23,767 nucleotides of DNA from assembly GCA_030374805.1 (NCBI GenBank), contig JARGSG010000078.1:1-23767 (forward strand), in the 5' to 3' direction. A program made the position numbers and the translations under genes. The notes beneath the pieces were generated by a model. The model was given only the letters and a program-made list of their open reading frames with translations. It was not told where the DNA came from and made no database searches. This document shows, one piece after another, positions 1 through 10,549 of the stretch. Within the stretch, counting starts at the first letter, position 1. Every line of letters begins with the position of its first letter. Origin of the DNA: Gracilaria gracilis (taxonomy: Eukaryota > Rhodophyta > Florideophyceae > Gracilariales > Gracilariaceae).

Positions 1-1323
1 GTTCAACGTATGCAGCTTTCCTATTTCGTTTTTTAGTATCCTCTAACGTTGAATTGCTTGTGCTGCCATCTCCAGGTTGAGAAGAAGCAGGCTGTGAATT
101 GTAATCAGCATTTTCATTTTCATTTTGAGTGGCCGCTCATGCTGCGATTCTTTCCGATCGAAAAAGAAGTCGAAACGGTGCGATTCTTCCCACTTCTATT
201 TTATATTTAGACTTCGTTGCTTTTCTTACTTTAAAATCCTCCAATGCCCAATCCATCACATTACAATTTCCTACAATTCTTTCATATTTTGTTAGTATCC
301 GGCTCTAGTGTTTTATGAAAATTGGCTCACGGTCGCATCTATAGCGTTCTCACTTTCATAGCTTTTCTCGGATGCCTTCATCAAGTTTCATCCATAAGTT
401 CTTGTATACTTTGCGTTTCATTTGTCTCATTTGTCTCACCATTGCTTACGAAATTATTTATTCATCTTTAGATGAAAGGCCGACTTCATCTCATCCCATG
501 TGAAATTTCTTCCTTCATTCTACCTATATTGAGAAGAGCAGCCAAGTAGTAAAACAGCGAACTTGAAGGCCAAAAGGTTATCAACCGTTCTTGTGATTTC
601 AATTGACCCCAATAAAAGCCACGTCGCATATTCCAATCAGAGTTGCGAGGATTTTTGCAATCATGTTTGCAATCATGTATGGCTCTCCAACTTGTTATCA
701 GGATTATCGTACAAATAATTAATTGCCCACACTTCTCTGCGAGAGACCTTGTGGTGTTAATTAATTCACGAAAACAGGTCATCTGATGGGGAATAAATAT
801 GAGCCTCCTAAGCTTCGGGCATTAAATGGATACGCCACTGGCCAAAACTTCATAGCGCAGTTCAATTCCTCGTCTGGTAAATACCAACATAGATCATTGC
901 CAGTCTTCTTCATCATGTCCTGTTCATCATTCACAACATTTAAGATCCTTTCAGGATCTATGCGCGACAAATTCCCCCTAACATAACGAAAAGAAATCCA
1001 TCCCGAACACCATGGAGCGGAAAAACAAGATCCCATATCAATCCCTCCCACAAAAAGGGAATATAAGTTCCATTGCTAACCAAGGCTACACAATTTGACA
1101 AAGAAAAATGAAACATGTAAGGGACCGTTAGCCTCAAAGAAAGAAAACTGAGCTTCATTACCAGATATATTTGCGAAATTCGTTCGATTCTTACAGTCGA
1201 TTGTCCTCCTGAACCCAGAAATGAGACCCATACATGGGCCCCCTAGAGCCCTAACTTGGCCAACTAGGGCCCTAACATCAAATTCCCCCCCTTAACGAAA
1301 AACCCCGTAGTGGGCTTAACTAA
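1..1323. repeat. Duplicated subtelomere-like block, copy A
   Basis: This stretch matches 11123-12445 base for base at a constant overall offset of 11122. I counted roughly 17-20 differences by eye (single substitutions and 1-nt indels that cancel in total length). Copy A is cut by the left window edge, so its true 5' end is unseen. Its right edge contains CCCTAA-like words (around 1240-1300), then GTAGTGGGCTTAACTAA, then degenerate telomere-type repeats. The 1-nt indels between copies break any shared reading frame, so the block is not an intact gene now, although protein-like traces occur on the minus strand (for example 779-1051 in this copy). It could be the 3' part of a telomere-attached retroelement or a plain subtelomeric repeat; I cannot tell which. 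Confidence 0.85.
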
Positions 1324-1347
1324 ACCCTAATCAAACCCCTAATCAAG
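1324..1347. repeat. Short degenerate telomere-type tract after block A
   Basis: About two units of the form AACCCTAATCA / AACCCCTAATCA follow the shared end of block A. The equivalent site after block B carries about 350 bp of related repeats. The sequence is short and imperfect, and I call it telomere-type mainly because it sits at the same block boundary. Immediately to the right, the open frame of the USP-like ORF begins without a start codon. Confidence 0.55.
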
Positions 1348-1362
1348 GACAAGCGTGGGTGT

Positions 1363-2229
1363 TTGTATTTCGATAATTCGTGTGCCTTAGATTCACTTCT
1401 GTTCATCTTCCCACACCTCTATTGGATGCTTTTTAAGAAGGAACTTTTCGGGAAGACCGATAATGGGATATCGTACGCCTTCAAAGCTCCAGGAGCTATA
1501 GTGGTGTGCGTCATAATGCAAAGTTTATTCTCAATTGGAGTGAATCACTACCGTGAACGTTTTCATCAGCGAATCTCGAACTACTTGCGAGTTCTAATCC
1601 AAGATCTTTCGAGCTTTTACAGGCCAAGAGGAAAGCCCCTTCCTCGTTTTTGGGACCCATGTAAGAAAAATCCCTTCTTGAACATAAACGAAGTAGTTTG
1701 GTATATCCTCCCAAGACTGCTCGGCGCAAAGGGACACTGTAGCTTACTATCTCAATTGGAGTTCAGGAGGATAATGATATCTGATGATTGCTTGAAAGAT
1801 TGCTTGAGGGATCGCAAGACTTCATCTACTTTTGCTGAATTTCTTCACGACCTCGTTATTCTCAAGAACGGCCGTGTGGTTGAAGGATGCCTTGTATTTC
1901 ACCTAGATGAAAAAGTTTCAAACCCAAATGTTCAAGTACTTAAAGAGCTTCTTGGTGAAACCCGTACATTTTCTTCCAATGGATATGAGTTGAAAATTCT
2001 GGCATTCTTAGGATACGAACTTAAATCTTCCGAAACTCACTTTATTTCAGGCGTTCTGTTCAAGGCCACTAACGGCAAAGACAGAATCTACTTTTACGAC
2101 GGCACAAATGATGGTGGGAAACCCAAAGGAATGACGCTGCGGACTGCATTTCAGAAGAACAATTCTGTTTTCTCCGTTCCCCGTCTACTTACTTTTGCAG
2201 TGGCTTCGAGGGCAGAAGTCATTGAATAA
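1363..2229 (+). pseudogene. USP-like cysteine peptidase domain ORF, 5'-truncated
   Basis: The frame is open from 1324, just after a stop at 1321, but contains no ATG near its beginning; the first codon at 1363 is TTG. The first residues, FDNSCALDSLLF, resemble the Cys box of ubiquitin-specific (C19-type) peptidases, with Cys at ORF residue 7. Near the end, THFISGV followed by YFYDG resembles the USP His box, with His at about residue 226 and Asp at about 246. Order and spacing (Cys, about 220 residues, His, about 20, Asp) suit a small USP-like fold. A proposed role is cleavage of ubiquitin or a ubiquitin-like protein; such domains also occur in eukaryotic mobile elements. The missing start coincides with the telomere-type junction, so the gene was probably cut there, though an upstream exon cannot be excluded. 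It ends 35 bp from the convergent gene at 2265. Confidence 0.55.
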
Positions 2230-2264
2230 GATCAGAAGAATAGATGAAGCTTTTTTTTGCAAAA

Positions 2265-3419
2265 TCAGCTTCGCAGGACACCATATATCTTTCTTATATC
2301 ACAGATATTGGTTAAAGATTCTTCAATATCTTCATTTAGCCTGCCTATCCAGTCGTGAGAGACCATTGATTTTCTCTCCAAACCATTATGTAGAGCATAG
2401 TTGTGTTGAGCGAGGTGTTGCTTCAAAGAGTTTGGAAGGAGGAAAAGGCACAGAGTGTTTTCCATATCCATTTCACAGAAGCAATAACTTGTGCCCCATC
2501 CTTTTAGAGACTGCTCGCCGAAACGGAACTTGACAAAAAGCTTCGCCCTTACCTTCGAGGCAACAAGAGACCTAGGTTTCGTAGAGACTACTTGCTTCGG
2601 TTCTGAGCGTAACCAGCCTTCATATCTCCTAGAGTTAATTAGAACGCTTACACAAGTGTCTTCTCCTTCACCATAACCAAGGCTTTTCTTCGTCCCTTTC
2701 GACATGCTCAGAAACGAAATCGGGCGCCAGCAGTACGTACCACTGCCTTGATATGTGAAGATCCGTTCTAGTTGAGTACTTTCGTCAACAGAATGTGGTA
2801 GAGATAGATAATCCAACCAGGAAATTATAGATTCGGGCTTTGGGGCCGGTACCCAAGCCAAGTAGCATGGGTCGAAACTAGGAGCCCCAGCGAATCCTCG
2901 TTGCGAAGTTAAAGAGTTTTTCTGCGCCCACCTACATGCTTCCAGTAATTTGGTGTTACACGAGAGCGATGCAAAGATGAGCTGTGTTTCAAGAGCGCGC
3001 TGTAAAACTATGCCTCCGATCCATTGTTCATAGTGGCAAACCTTGGTCCTTGGCATAAATTTCAGCTCTCCTTTCAAGAACGTAAGAACTTTGTCATTTC
3101 GTGAAGAGTAGTAGTCCAGAAGTCGTTTGTTTTCACTAGAATATTCGTAGTGGCTGATTGTTCTAGAAACACGAGATCGGTTAAACTGGAAGCATACTTT
3201 GCCTTCACGTTTCACAAGAAACCCAAGCCTGTGGTAACGTTGATCGGGGGAAACCAATAGAAATTGCGGACATACGTTTCCATTCGCGACATCCAACAGA
3301 AACTGTGGTAACCAGGTGTCAGGTGGCAGACTTTCATTCTTGATACACGAAGGATCGTTGTACAACGAAAGGAGAATGGGCATTCTCTCCTTCGTTGAAG
3401 AATGTATATGGGACATCAT
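2265..3419 (-). CDS. Unrecognised 384-aa protein
   Basis: The reading frame is long and uninterrupted. The first plausible start is a tandem ATG ATG at 3419/3416 (protein begins MMSHIHSSTKERMP); the frame is open further upstream but only with non-ATG codons. I recognise no family. The protein has no obvious membrane segment or low-complexity tract. It contains scattered Cys and Trp residues and a basic patch around KPRSLVASKVRAKLF. It lies on the same strand as the telobox gene, about 170 bp downstream of that gene's predicted end, and converges on the USP-like ORF with a 35-bp gap. An upstream exon is possible. A domain assignment would need a profile search. Confidence 0.6.
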   Translation of the reverse strand: MMSHIHSSTKERMPILLSLYNDPSCIKNESLPPDTWLPQFLLDVANGNVCPQFLLVSPDQRYHRLGFLVKREGKVCFQFNRSRVSRTISHYEYSSENKRLLDYYSSRNDKVLTFLKGELKFMPRTKVCHYEQWIGGIVLQRALETQLIFASLSCNTKLLEACRWAQKNSLTSQRGFAGAPSFDPCYLAWVPAPKPESIISWLDYLSLPHSVDESTQLERIFTYQGSGTYCWRPISFLSMSKGTKKSLGYGEGEDTCVSVLINSRRYEGWLRSEPKQVVSTKPRSLVASKVRAKLFVKFRFGEQSLKGWGTSYCFCEMDMENTLCLFLLPNSLKQHLAQHNYALHNGLERKSMVSHDWIGRLNEDIEESLTNICDIRKIYGVLRS

Positions 3420-3593
3420 AATGATTCGGATGCCTCGGAACAAAGAAACTAAAAGGAGGGATCGGTTTTTCGGTTGCAGAGATCCAGGAGAGTATGAGAG
3501 AATGAACGACTAGACGGCCTGCGTTTTGTGCACGATTACGATTTTTTACAAAAAGTACCGTAAGAAAACAAAATAATCACCTATCCAAGAATA

Positions 3594-5422
3594 CTAAGCT
3601 TCCTGAAAGCGTCTGGCTTCAGCTGCTGAATCTGGCGTGTTCTCTAGCGCGCTCGCATTATCACACCGATCTAAACCATTGAAAATGCTTTCAGGTATAT
3701 GTATTTGAATCGTGAACTTCTTTTTCATTCTTTCCTCAAGTGGAGAGGGCCACTCAGGAACTACTATCGTCAAACTCCAGTAGGGGAGGAGAAAACTGCC
3801 TTCCTTTTCGTCCTCCTCTTTCTGATGCTCACGTATCCTAGCATTCGGGCTCTATCCTTTAGACTGGTTTGAAGTCGTACAAATCCATTTGGAATAAACA
3901 ACTCCTTCTGCATACGACTCCAGCTCCCGACTCCATACTGTTCAATACCTTGGCGTAGTAATTTGTCTTCCCTGGGTGAGAATGAACCAGTCCTCAGTTG
4001 CAGTTCAGAGGCCTCGCCCGTAGTTGAAAACTTTTGGTTCCACCCAAGAGATCTCTTTTTTTCCTTACTGGTCCTTGATCTCTTCTGAGCAACACCATCA
4101 TCTGAATCATCGTCAGAAAACAGATGAATCTTCAATATCTCATCAGCCTCATTGCCTTTCACTTTATCAAGGTTGCTGGCCAAATTCTTCTCCGTTTCTT
4201 GACCGAGGCAAATTATATTGGTGAAAACTTCATCAAGTTTCTCCTCCTCCCTGTCAATGATATGTTGGACGGAGGTTAACAGGGATGAAACACCTAACTG
4301 GTCAATAGACAACCCTCTGGCCCCATTGTACCTTTCGATCATATACTCTTTCAATGACTTCATTTCGCTCCTGAAGATGTCTTCATTCAAGAAAGGCTTC
4401 CATTTCACAAAACGAGATTTGCAATTCGAACCCAGCTTTTTCAGCACATGAACTTCACCTGAGCCACTAAGAACGGTGGATTTCACCAGAGAGATAACAG
4501 CTCTAAACAGTCTTGTTGTCAAAGCACTGTTACTTCCATTAATGAAGATGTATGTGCTCCTATCTAGTAGAGAATAGAGTTGTTTCTCAGAGATTTCATT
4601 CAATTGCATGTCGTTCCTAAGCGTGAAAACTAGGCCTTTCGCTTCCATGCATTGTACTTTAGCTGAGAGATGCTCTCGAAGAATTCCAGCTTGTTTTATC
4701 CCGTAGCACTTCTTCACGCACTCTTCAATAAACTTCCCGGACATTCCAACATCAAGAACTTTGCGAATGCCAGGCAATTCCGCTACTGAGAGAAGACAGC
4801 TGACCACTTGCGGGAAGTCCACATTCTCTTTCAGCTGAGGCTCAGAACCTCGGTCACATGTTGCAGGACCTAAATTTTCAAGTTTTGCAAGCTCTTTCCG
4901 TTCACGATGTTTCTTCGAATGACCTCCACCTTCACGATTCACAAGCTCTTTCCGTTCAAGATCTTCTTTCGAGCGACCTCCATATTCAAGATTCACAAAC
5001 TCTTTCCGCTCACGATGTTCTTCATGGAAGCTTTCGCGAAAGTGACGTTCACTGCCGCAGAAATTAATAACCGCCCCAAGAGATTTCACTGGAACTGCGG
5101 ACTTGGCAGCCACGGTGTCTCTGGCCTCAAACTGGGCTGTTATCTCCTCTGAATCTCCACCTCCGTCCCTAAATTGACCCAAGGGGATGATATCTTGTGA
5201 GGTCCTCGCCTTTTTCCGGGGAAAATTCGTATGTTCCTCACTAATCTTCTTGTATCTCTCCCAACACTCTCCCGGATTCCGATCCCGAGGAAGAAGTTGA
5301 TTATTTGCCAAAGTCTCCCAGAAATTGAGCTCCAAGTGCTTCCCAGAGCCACTATGTGCTTCCTCTAAGGCTGCGTCCCGCAATTGCTGGTCCTCCTCGG
5401 ACATCCAGTTCTTACCAGACAT
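3594..5422 (-). CDS. Telobox-type Myb/SANT protein, candidate telomere-repeat binder
   Basis: The ATG at 5422 opens a 530-codon exon. Residues about 5-64 form an N-terminal SANT/Myb-like segment (NWMSEEDQQL, then GECWERYKKI). Residues about 479-530 form a second Myb domain: SFSPREDKLLRQGIEQYG, GSWSRM, then TSLKDRARMLGY, which aligns with the telobox (V.LKDRWR.L) of TRF-type telomere proteins; the usual Trp is Ala here. A tandem repeat of about 18 residues (ERKEFVNLE-like) lies around residues 135-180. Left unspliced, the frame ends at 3770 with a basic NLS-like tail (RKRRTKRK). I predict an intron at 3832-3753 (GTGAGC...CTGAG, 80 nt, with an internal pyrimidine tract), which joins a coding-looking exon 3752-3594 and gives about 582 residues. 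The likely location is the nucleus. The telobox assignment is fairly firm; the telomeric function and the splice are inferences. Confidence 0.72.
3753..3832 (-). other. Predicted 80-nt intron in the telobox gene
   Basis: On the minus strand, GGATAC is followed by the donor GTGAGC in phase 0, and CTGAG precedes TGGCCCTCTCC in phase 0. Between them is a TTTTCTCCTCCCCTACT pyrimidine tract. Splicing removes the basic tail and its stop, and opens a 52-codon exon (WPSPLEERMKKKF...RRFQEA, stop at 3596-3594). The length is close to the 58-nt and 87-nt introns predicted in the zinc-finger gene at 17286. The acceptor is not pyrimidine-adjacent, so another acceptor or retention is possible. Confidence 0.45.
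4880..5025. repeat. In-frame tandem repeat of about 54 bp inside the telobox gene
   Basis: Roughly 2.7 copies of a unit of about 54 bp, beginning with variants of aagctctttccgttcacg on the plus strand, encode the repeated basic/acidic peptide ERKE(F/L)VN(L/R)E with intervening GG.SK.. residues. The period is a multiple of three, so it changes protein length without a frameshift. Confidence 0.6.
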
Positions 5423-6124
5423 TTTCTGTGTGATATGAGACTCTCCAACGGGAAGAAATTCGAATGTGCTCCGCCGCTCGGTCGCTCTCCGAGTGAATCG
5501 GACGAGGAAGTGCCGATCTAGAGCACGAAATGGGTTTTGAGGTACCTTCGCAACGGCTTGCTTGGAACATGTTTTTCATTCGTGTGTTTTGGATTAGGAT
5601 TTTTTCGTTTTTCACAAGTTTTATTTTAAGATTCGCTACAAGATGTCATCTAGAAGATGCGAAGATGACATCTTTCTTTGCCCGCCAGTACAGTCCCGTT
5701 CCGAGGCACCATCATGCGTAGCCAACACCATAGTTATTTCCACATTGTTTATATCTCACACTGCGAACCGCTCCTTCTCCTTCCCTTCCACTCCCTGCAC
5801 TTCAATCGAAACAACAACGACACGGTAGAGATTTGGCGCGGAATCCTTTTTAGAGCAGATTTCACGAATTGAGGTGTTCAAGTCGTCGTGTTGCTTTTCG
5901 CCGCCGTTGCGCATGGAACCCTTGGTGTAGTTTCGGTAGTGGCAAGGCGTGTTATACGATTTAGCCTACGCAATGAAGTGAGTACGGGGCGCTTGCAAAG
6001 ACCAATATGTCACGTTTGTGCATAATAGAAATCTTGGTTTTAAGGAATACAGGAATAAGCACAATAAATCAGGATGGCTTCTGGGCGGAGTCTTGAAGTG
6101 TACAACTTCAACACGGGGTGGAAC
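5423..6124. other. Gap upstream of the telobox gene, no gene recognised
   Basis: This stretch holds the presumed promoter and 5' leader of the telobox gene and the left flank of the satellite. Short ORFs on the plus strand (for example from the ATG at 5714) show no recognisable family. Near 5972 the string ATGAAGTGAGTACGG looks like a start codon followed by a 5' splice site, but I found no convincing following exon before the satellite begins. Confidence 0.5.
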
Positions 6125-6239
6125 CATGTCCTAGGACACCATGAAAAAGTGGTTCATGTTCTTGCATCACGGAATTTTCAGAAAAAGTTTTAGTTTTTGT
6201 AAATAAATACCAATTTTTTTGGAAACATCCCGCGCGCTT

Positions 6240-6406
6240 TGCACGAACATGAACCAAGTTTTCGCCATGTCCTAGGACATGGCCTCCTCAACACATTGCT
6301 CCGCGTCCGCATTCGTCCATGGTGTATGACCAGGGGCTCTTGTCCCAAAATATAACTTGAATGCTTCATGTCCTAGGACACCATGAAAAAGTGGTTCATG
6401 TTCTTG
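6240..6406. repeat. Imperfect inverted repeat spanning an S segment (representative)
   Basis: The end of each core (GCACGAACATGAACC... CCATGTCCTAGGACATGG) is roughly the reverse complement of the end of each S segment (CATGTCCTAGGACACC...GGTTCATGTTCTTGC). I align about 34 of 42 positions, with arms about 84 bp apart. The same arrangement recurs with every S module, so a single strand could fold into a long hairpin. Each arm also contains its own short palindrome. Confidence 0.75.
6265..6282. repeat. 18-bp perfect palindrome CCATGTCCTAGGACATGG (first of 12)
   Basis: The sequence equals its own reverse complement. It closes every one of the 12 cores with no change seen, despite variation nearby. 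It could be a binding site for a dimeric protein or simply part of the hairpin arm; no function is known to me. Confidence 0.85.
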
Positions 6407-6751
6407 CATCACGGAATTTTCAGAAAAAGTTTTTGTAAATAAATACCAATTTTTTGGAAACATTCCGCGCGCTTTGCACGAACATGAACCAAGTTTTCGC
6501 CATGTCCTAGGACATGGCCTCCTCAACACATTGCTCCGCGTCCGCATTCGTCCATGGTGTATGACCAGGGGCTCTTGTCCCAAAATATAACTTGAATGCT
6601 TCATGTCCTAGGACACCATGAAAAAGTGGTTCATGTTCTTGCATCACGGAATTTTCAGAAAAAGATTTTGTAAATAAATACCAATTTTTGGAAACATCCC
6701 GCGCGCTTTGCACGAACATGAACCAAGTTTTCGCCATGTCCTAGGACATGG

Positions 6752-7187
6752 CTCCGTTATGTGGCACCTGAAATTATATCGCGCACAAGTGGCCCACAAG
6801 TGCAATTTTAATGAAACGGACACCGGCCACAGTGAAAGGAGAGTCGAAAGACCACGTGTAAAACACCTTTTTGCACTTCACACGTATCCCACGTTTACTA
6901 AAGTAATTTACGGCATATAGATACACACATCAGCAATTCTTCACCATGTGTATTATGTACTACTAACGGGTGCCATTTATTCTCGAACGGTTTGAAGGAT
7001 CTCCACAATGCTGGCTGTTTTCAACAGTTTGAACAGATGTTCACAATAATGGCTGTTTTGTAAAGCATTGATTGTTATGGAAGGAAGCGTTTATGAGTTT
7101 CGAATTTCTGAAGTTCAGTGGATATAGCTTTACTCCAGGGTTCAGCCGACTTGACCAGCAAGATTGGGAAACTTGTCTGGTGAAAAG
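6752..7187. repeat. Long-type (L) module segment, copy 1
   Basis: This is the 436-bp L-specific segment between cores, beginning CTCCGTTATGTGGCACC and ending GTCTGGTGAAAAG. It is the most diverged full copy, with differences such as CGAAAGACCACG versus CGAAGTGCCACG in the others. The same segment recurs at 8004-8439, 9021-9456 and 9568-10003, each 436 bp, and at 10115-10549 (435 bp, one net base lost). Confidence 0.9.
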
Positions 7188-10114
7188 CATCACGGAATTC
7201 TCAAAAAAAGTTTTTGTAAATAAATACCAATTTTTTGAAAACATCCCGCGCGCTTTGCACGAACATGAACCAAGTTTTCGCCATGTCCTAGGACATGGCC
7301 CCCTCAACACATTGCTCCGCGTCCGCATTCGTCCATGGTGTATGACCAGGGGCTCTTGTCCCAAAATATAACTTGAATGCTTCATGTCCTAGGACACCAT
7401 GAAAAAGTGGTTCATGTTCTTGCATCACGGAATTTTCAGAAAAAGATTTTGTAAATAAATACCAATTTTTTGGAAACATCCCGCGCGCTTTGCAGGAACA
7501 TGAACCAAGTTTTCGCCATGTCCTAGGACATGGCCTCCTCAACACATTGCTCCGCGTCCGCATTCGTCCATGGTGTATGACCAGGGGCTCTTGTCCCAAA
7601 ATATAACTTGAATGCTTCATGTCCTAGGACACCATGAAAAAGTGGTTCATGTTCTTGCATCACGGAATTTTCAGAAAAAGATTTTGTAAATAAATACCAA
7701 TTTTTTGGAAACATTCCGCGCGCTTTGCACGAACATGAACCAAGTTTTCGCCATGTCCTAGGACATGGCCTCCTCAACACATTGCTCCGCGTCCGCATTC
7801 GTCCATGGTGTATGACCAGGGGCTCTTGTCCCAAAATATAACTTGAATGCTTCATGTCCTAGGACACCATGAAAAAGTGGTTCATGTTCTTGCATCACGG
7901 AATTTTCAGAAAAAGTTTTTGTAAATAAATACCAATTTTTTGGAAACATCCCGCGCGCTTTGCACGAACATGAACCAAGTTTTCGCCATGTCCTAGGACA
8001 TGGCTCCGTCATGTGGCACCTGAAATTATATCGCGCACAAGTGGCCCACAAATGCAACTTTAATGAAACGGACACCGGCTACAGTGAAAGGAGAGTCGAA
8101 GTGCCACGTGTAAAACACCTTTTTGCACTTCACACGTATCCCACGTTTACTAAAGTAATTTACGGCATATAGATACACACATCAGCAATTCTTCACCATG
8201 TGTATTATGTACTACTAACGGGTGCCATCTATTCTCGAACGGTTTGAAGGATCTCCACAATGCTGGATGTTTTCAACAGTTTGAACAGATGTTCACAATA
8301 ATGGCTGTTTTGTAAAGCATTGGATGTTATGGAAGGAAGCGTTTATGAGTTTCGAATTTCTGAAGTTCAGTGGATATAGCTTTACTCCAGGGTTCAGCCG
8401 ACTTGACCAGCAAGATTGGGAAACTTGTCTGGTGAAAAGCATCACGGAATTCTCAAAAAAAGTTTTTGTAAATAAATACCAATTTTTTGGAAACATCCCG
8501 CGCGCTTTGCAGGAACATGAACCAAGTTTTCGCCATGTCCTAGGACATGGCCTCCTCAACACATTGCTCCGCGTCCGCATTCGTCCATGGTGTATGACCA
8601 GGGGCTCTTGTCCCAAAATATAACTTGAATGCTTCATGTCCTAGGACACCATGAAAAAGTGGTTCATGTTCTTGCATCACGGAATTTTCAGAAAAAGTTT
8701 TTGTAAATAAATACCAATTTTTTGGAAACATTCCGCGCGCTTTGCACGAACATGAACCAAGTTTTCGCCATGTCCTAGGACATGGCCTCCTCAACACATT
8801 GCTCCGCGTCCGCATTCGTCCATGGTGTATGACCAGGGGCTCTTGTCCCAAAATATAACTTGAATGCTTCATGTCCTAGGACACCATGAAAAAGTGGTTC
8901 ATGTTCTTGCATAACGGAATTTTCAGAAAAAGTTTTTGTAAATAAATACCAATTTTTTGAAAACATCCCGCGCGCTTTGCAGGAACATGAACCAAGTTTT
9001 CGCCATGTCCTAGGACATGGCTCCGTCATGTGGCACCTGAAATTATATCGCGCACAAGTGGCCCACAAATGCAACTTTAATGAAACGGACACCGGCTACA
9101 GTGAAAGGAGAGTCGAAGTGCCACGTGTAAAACACCTTTTTGCACTTCACACGTATCCCACGTTTACTAAAGTAATTTACGGCATATAGATACACACATC
9201 AGCAATTCTTCACCATGTGTATTATGTACTACTAACGGGTGCCATCTATTCTCGAACGGTTTGAAGGATCTCCACAATGCGGGATGTTTTCAACAGTTTG
9301 AACAGATGTTCACAATAATGACTGTTTTGTAAAGCATTGGATGTTATGGAAGGAAGCGTTTATGAGTTTCGAATTTCTGAAGTTCAGTGGATATAGCTTT
9401 ACTCCAGGGTTCAGCCGACTTGACCAGCAAGATTGGGAAACTTGTCTGGTGAAAAGCATCACGGAATTCTCAAAAAAAGTTTTTGTAAATAAATACCAAT
9501 TTTTTGGAAACATCCCGCGCGCTTTGCACGAACATGAACCAAGTTTTCGCCATGTCCTAGGACATGGCTCCGTCATGTGGCACCTGAAATTATATCGCGC
9601 ACAAGTGGCCCACAAATGCAACTTTAATGAAACGGACACCGGCTACAGTGAAAGGAGAGTCGAAGTGCCACGTGTAAAACACCTTTTTGCACTTCACACG
9701 TATCCCACGTTTACTAAAGTAATTTACGGCATATAGATACACACATCAGCAATTCTTCACCATGTGTATTATGTACTACTAACGGGTGCCATCTATTCTC
9801 GAACAGTTTGAAGGATCTCCACAATGCTGGCTGTTTTCAACAGTTTGAACAGATGTTCACAATAATGGCTGTTTTGTAAAGCATTGGATGTTATGGAAGG
9901 AAGCGTTTATGAGTTTCGAATTTCTGAAGTTCAGTGGATATAGCTTTACTCCAGGGTGCAACAGACTTGACCAGCAAGATTGGGAAACTTGTCTGGTGAA
10001 AAGCATCACGGAATTTTCAAAAAGGGTTTTTGTAAACAAATACCAATTTTTTGGAAACATCCCGCGCGCTTTGCACGAACATGAACCAAGTTTTCGCCAT
10101 GTCCTAGGACATGG

Positions 10115-10549
10115 CTCCGTCATGTGGCACCTGAAATTATATCGCGCACAAGTGGCCCACAAGTGCATTTTAATGAAACGGACACCGGCTACAGTGAAAG
10201 GAGAGTCGAAGTGCCACGTGTAAAACACCTTTTTGCACTTCACACGTATCCCACGTTTACTAAAGTAATTCACGGCATATAGATACACACATCAGCAATT
10301 CTTCACCATGTGTATTATGTACTACTAACGGGTGCCATCTATTCTCGAACAGTTTGAAGGATCTCCACAATGCTGGCTGTTTTCAACAGTTTGAACAGAT
10401 GTTCGCAATAATGGCTGTTTTGTAAAGCATTGGATGTTATGGAAGGAAGCGTTTATGAGTTTCGAATTTCTGAAGTTCAGTGGATATAGCTTTACTCCAG
10501 GGTTCAACAGACTTGACCAGCAAGATTGGGAAACTTGTCTGGTGAAAAG
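10115..10549. repeat. Terminal L segment; right end of the satellite
   Basis: The fifth L segment ends at GGTGAAAAG and switches to unique sequence exactly where every other copy enters the core (CATCACGG). It shares variants with copy 4, for example CAACAGACTTGACC in place of CAGCCGACTTGACC, so the right-hand L copies are probably the youngest duplicates. Confidence 0.85.

Larger units (their letters stand above)
6125..10549. repeat. Two-module mosaic satellite array
   Basis: A core of about 111 bp (CATCACGG... to ...CTAGGACATGG) occurs 12 times, at about 6165, 6402, 6641, 7188, 7424, 7659, 7894, 8440, 8676, 8911, 9457 and 10004. Each core is followed by either a segment of about 124 bp (S) or a 436-bp segment (L). 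This makes modules of 235 bp (S) and 547 bp (L), in the order partial S, S, S, L, S, S, S, L, S, S, L, L, L (the last L ends without a core). Distances between successive L copies are 1252, 1017, 547 and 547 bp, equal to 547 plus 3, 2, 0 and 0 times 235. Long ORFs on both strands repeat with these non-triplet periods and acquire frameshifts, so they are not genes. Confidence 0.95.

Noticed and set aside
860..890. AGTTCAATTCC as a tRNA or SINE B box in blocks A and B
   Set aside because: There is no matching A box at the right distance and no foldable cloverleaf around it.
6272..10288. Many repeated ORFs of 60-143 codons on both strands across the satellite
   Set aside because: They recur with the 235/547-bp periods, which are not multiples of three, lie on both strands at once and are broken by indels between copies, so they are by-products of the repeat.
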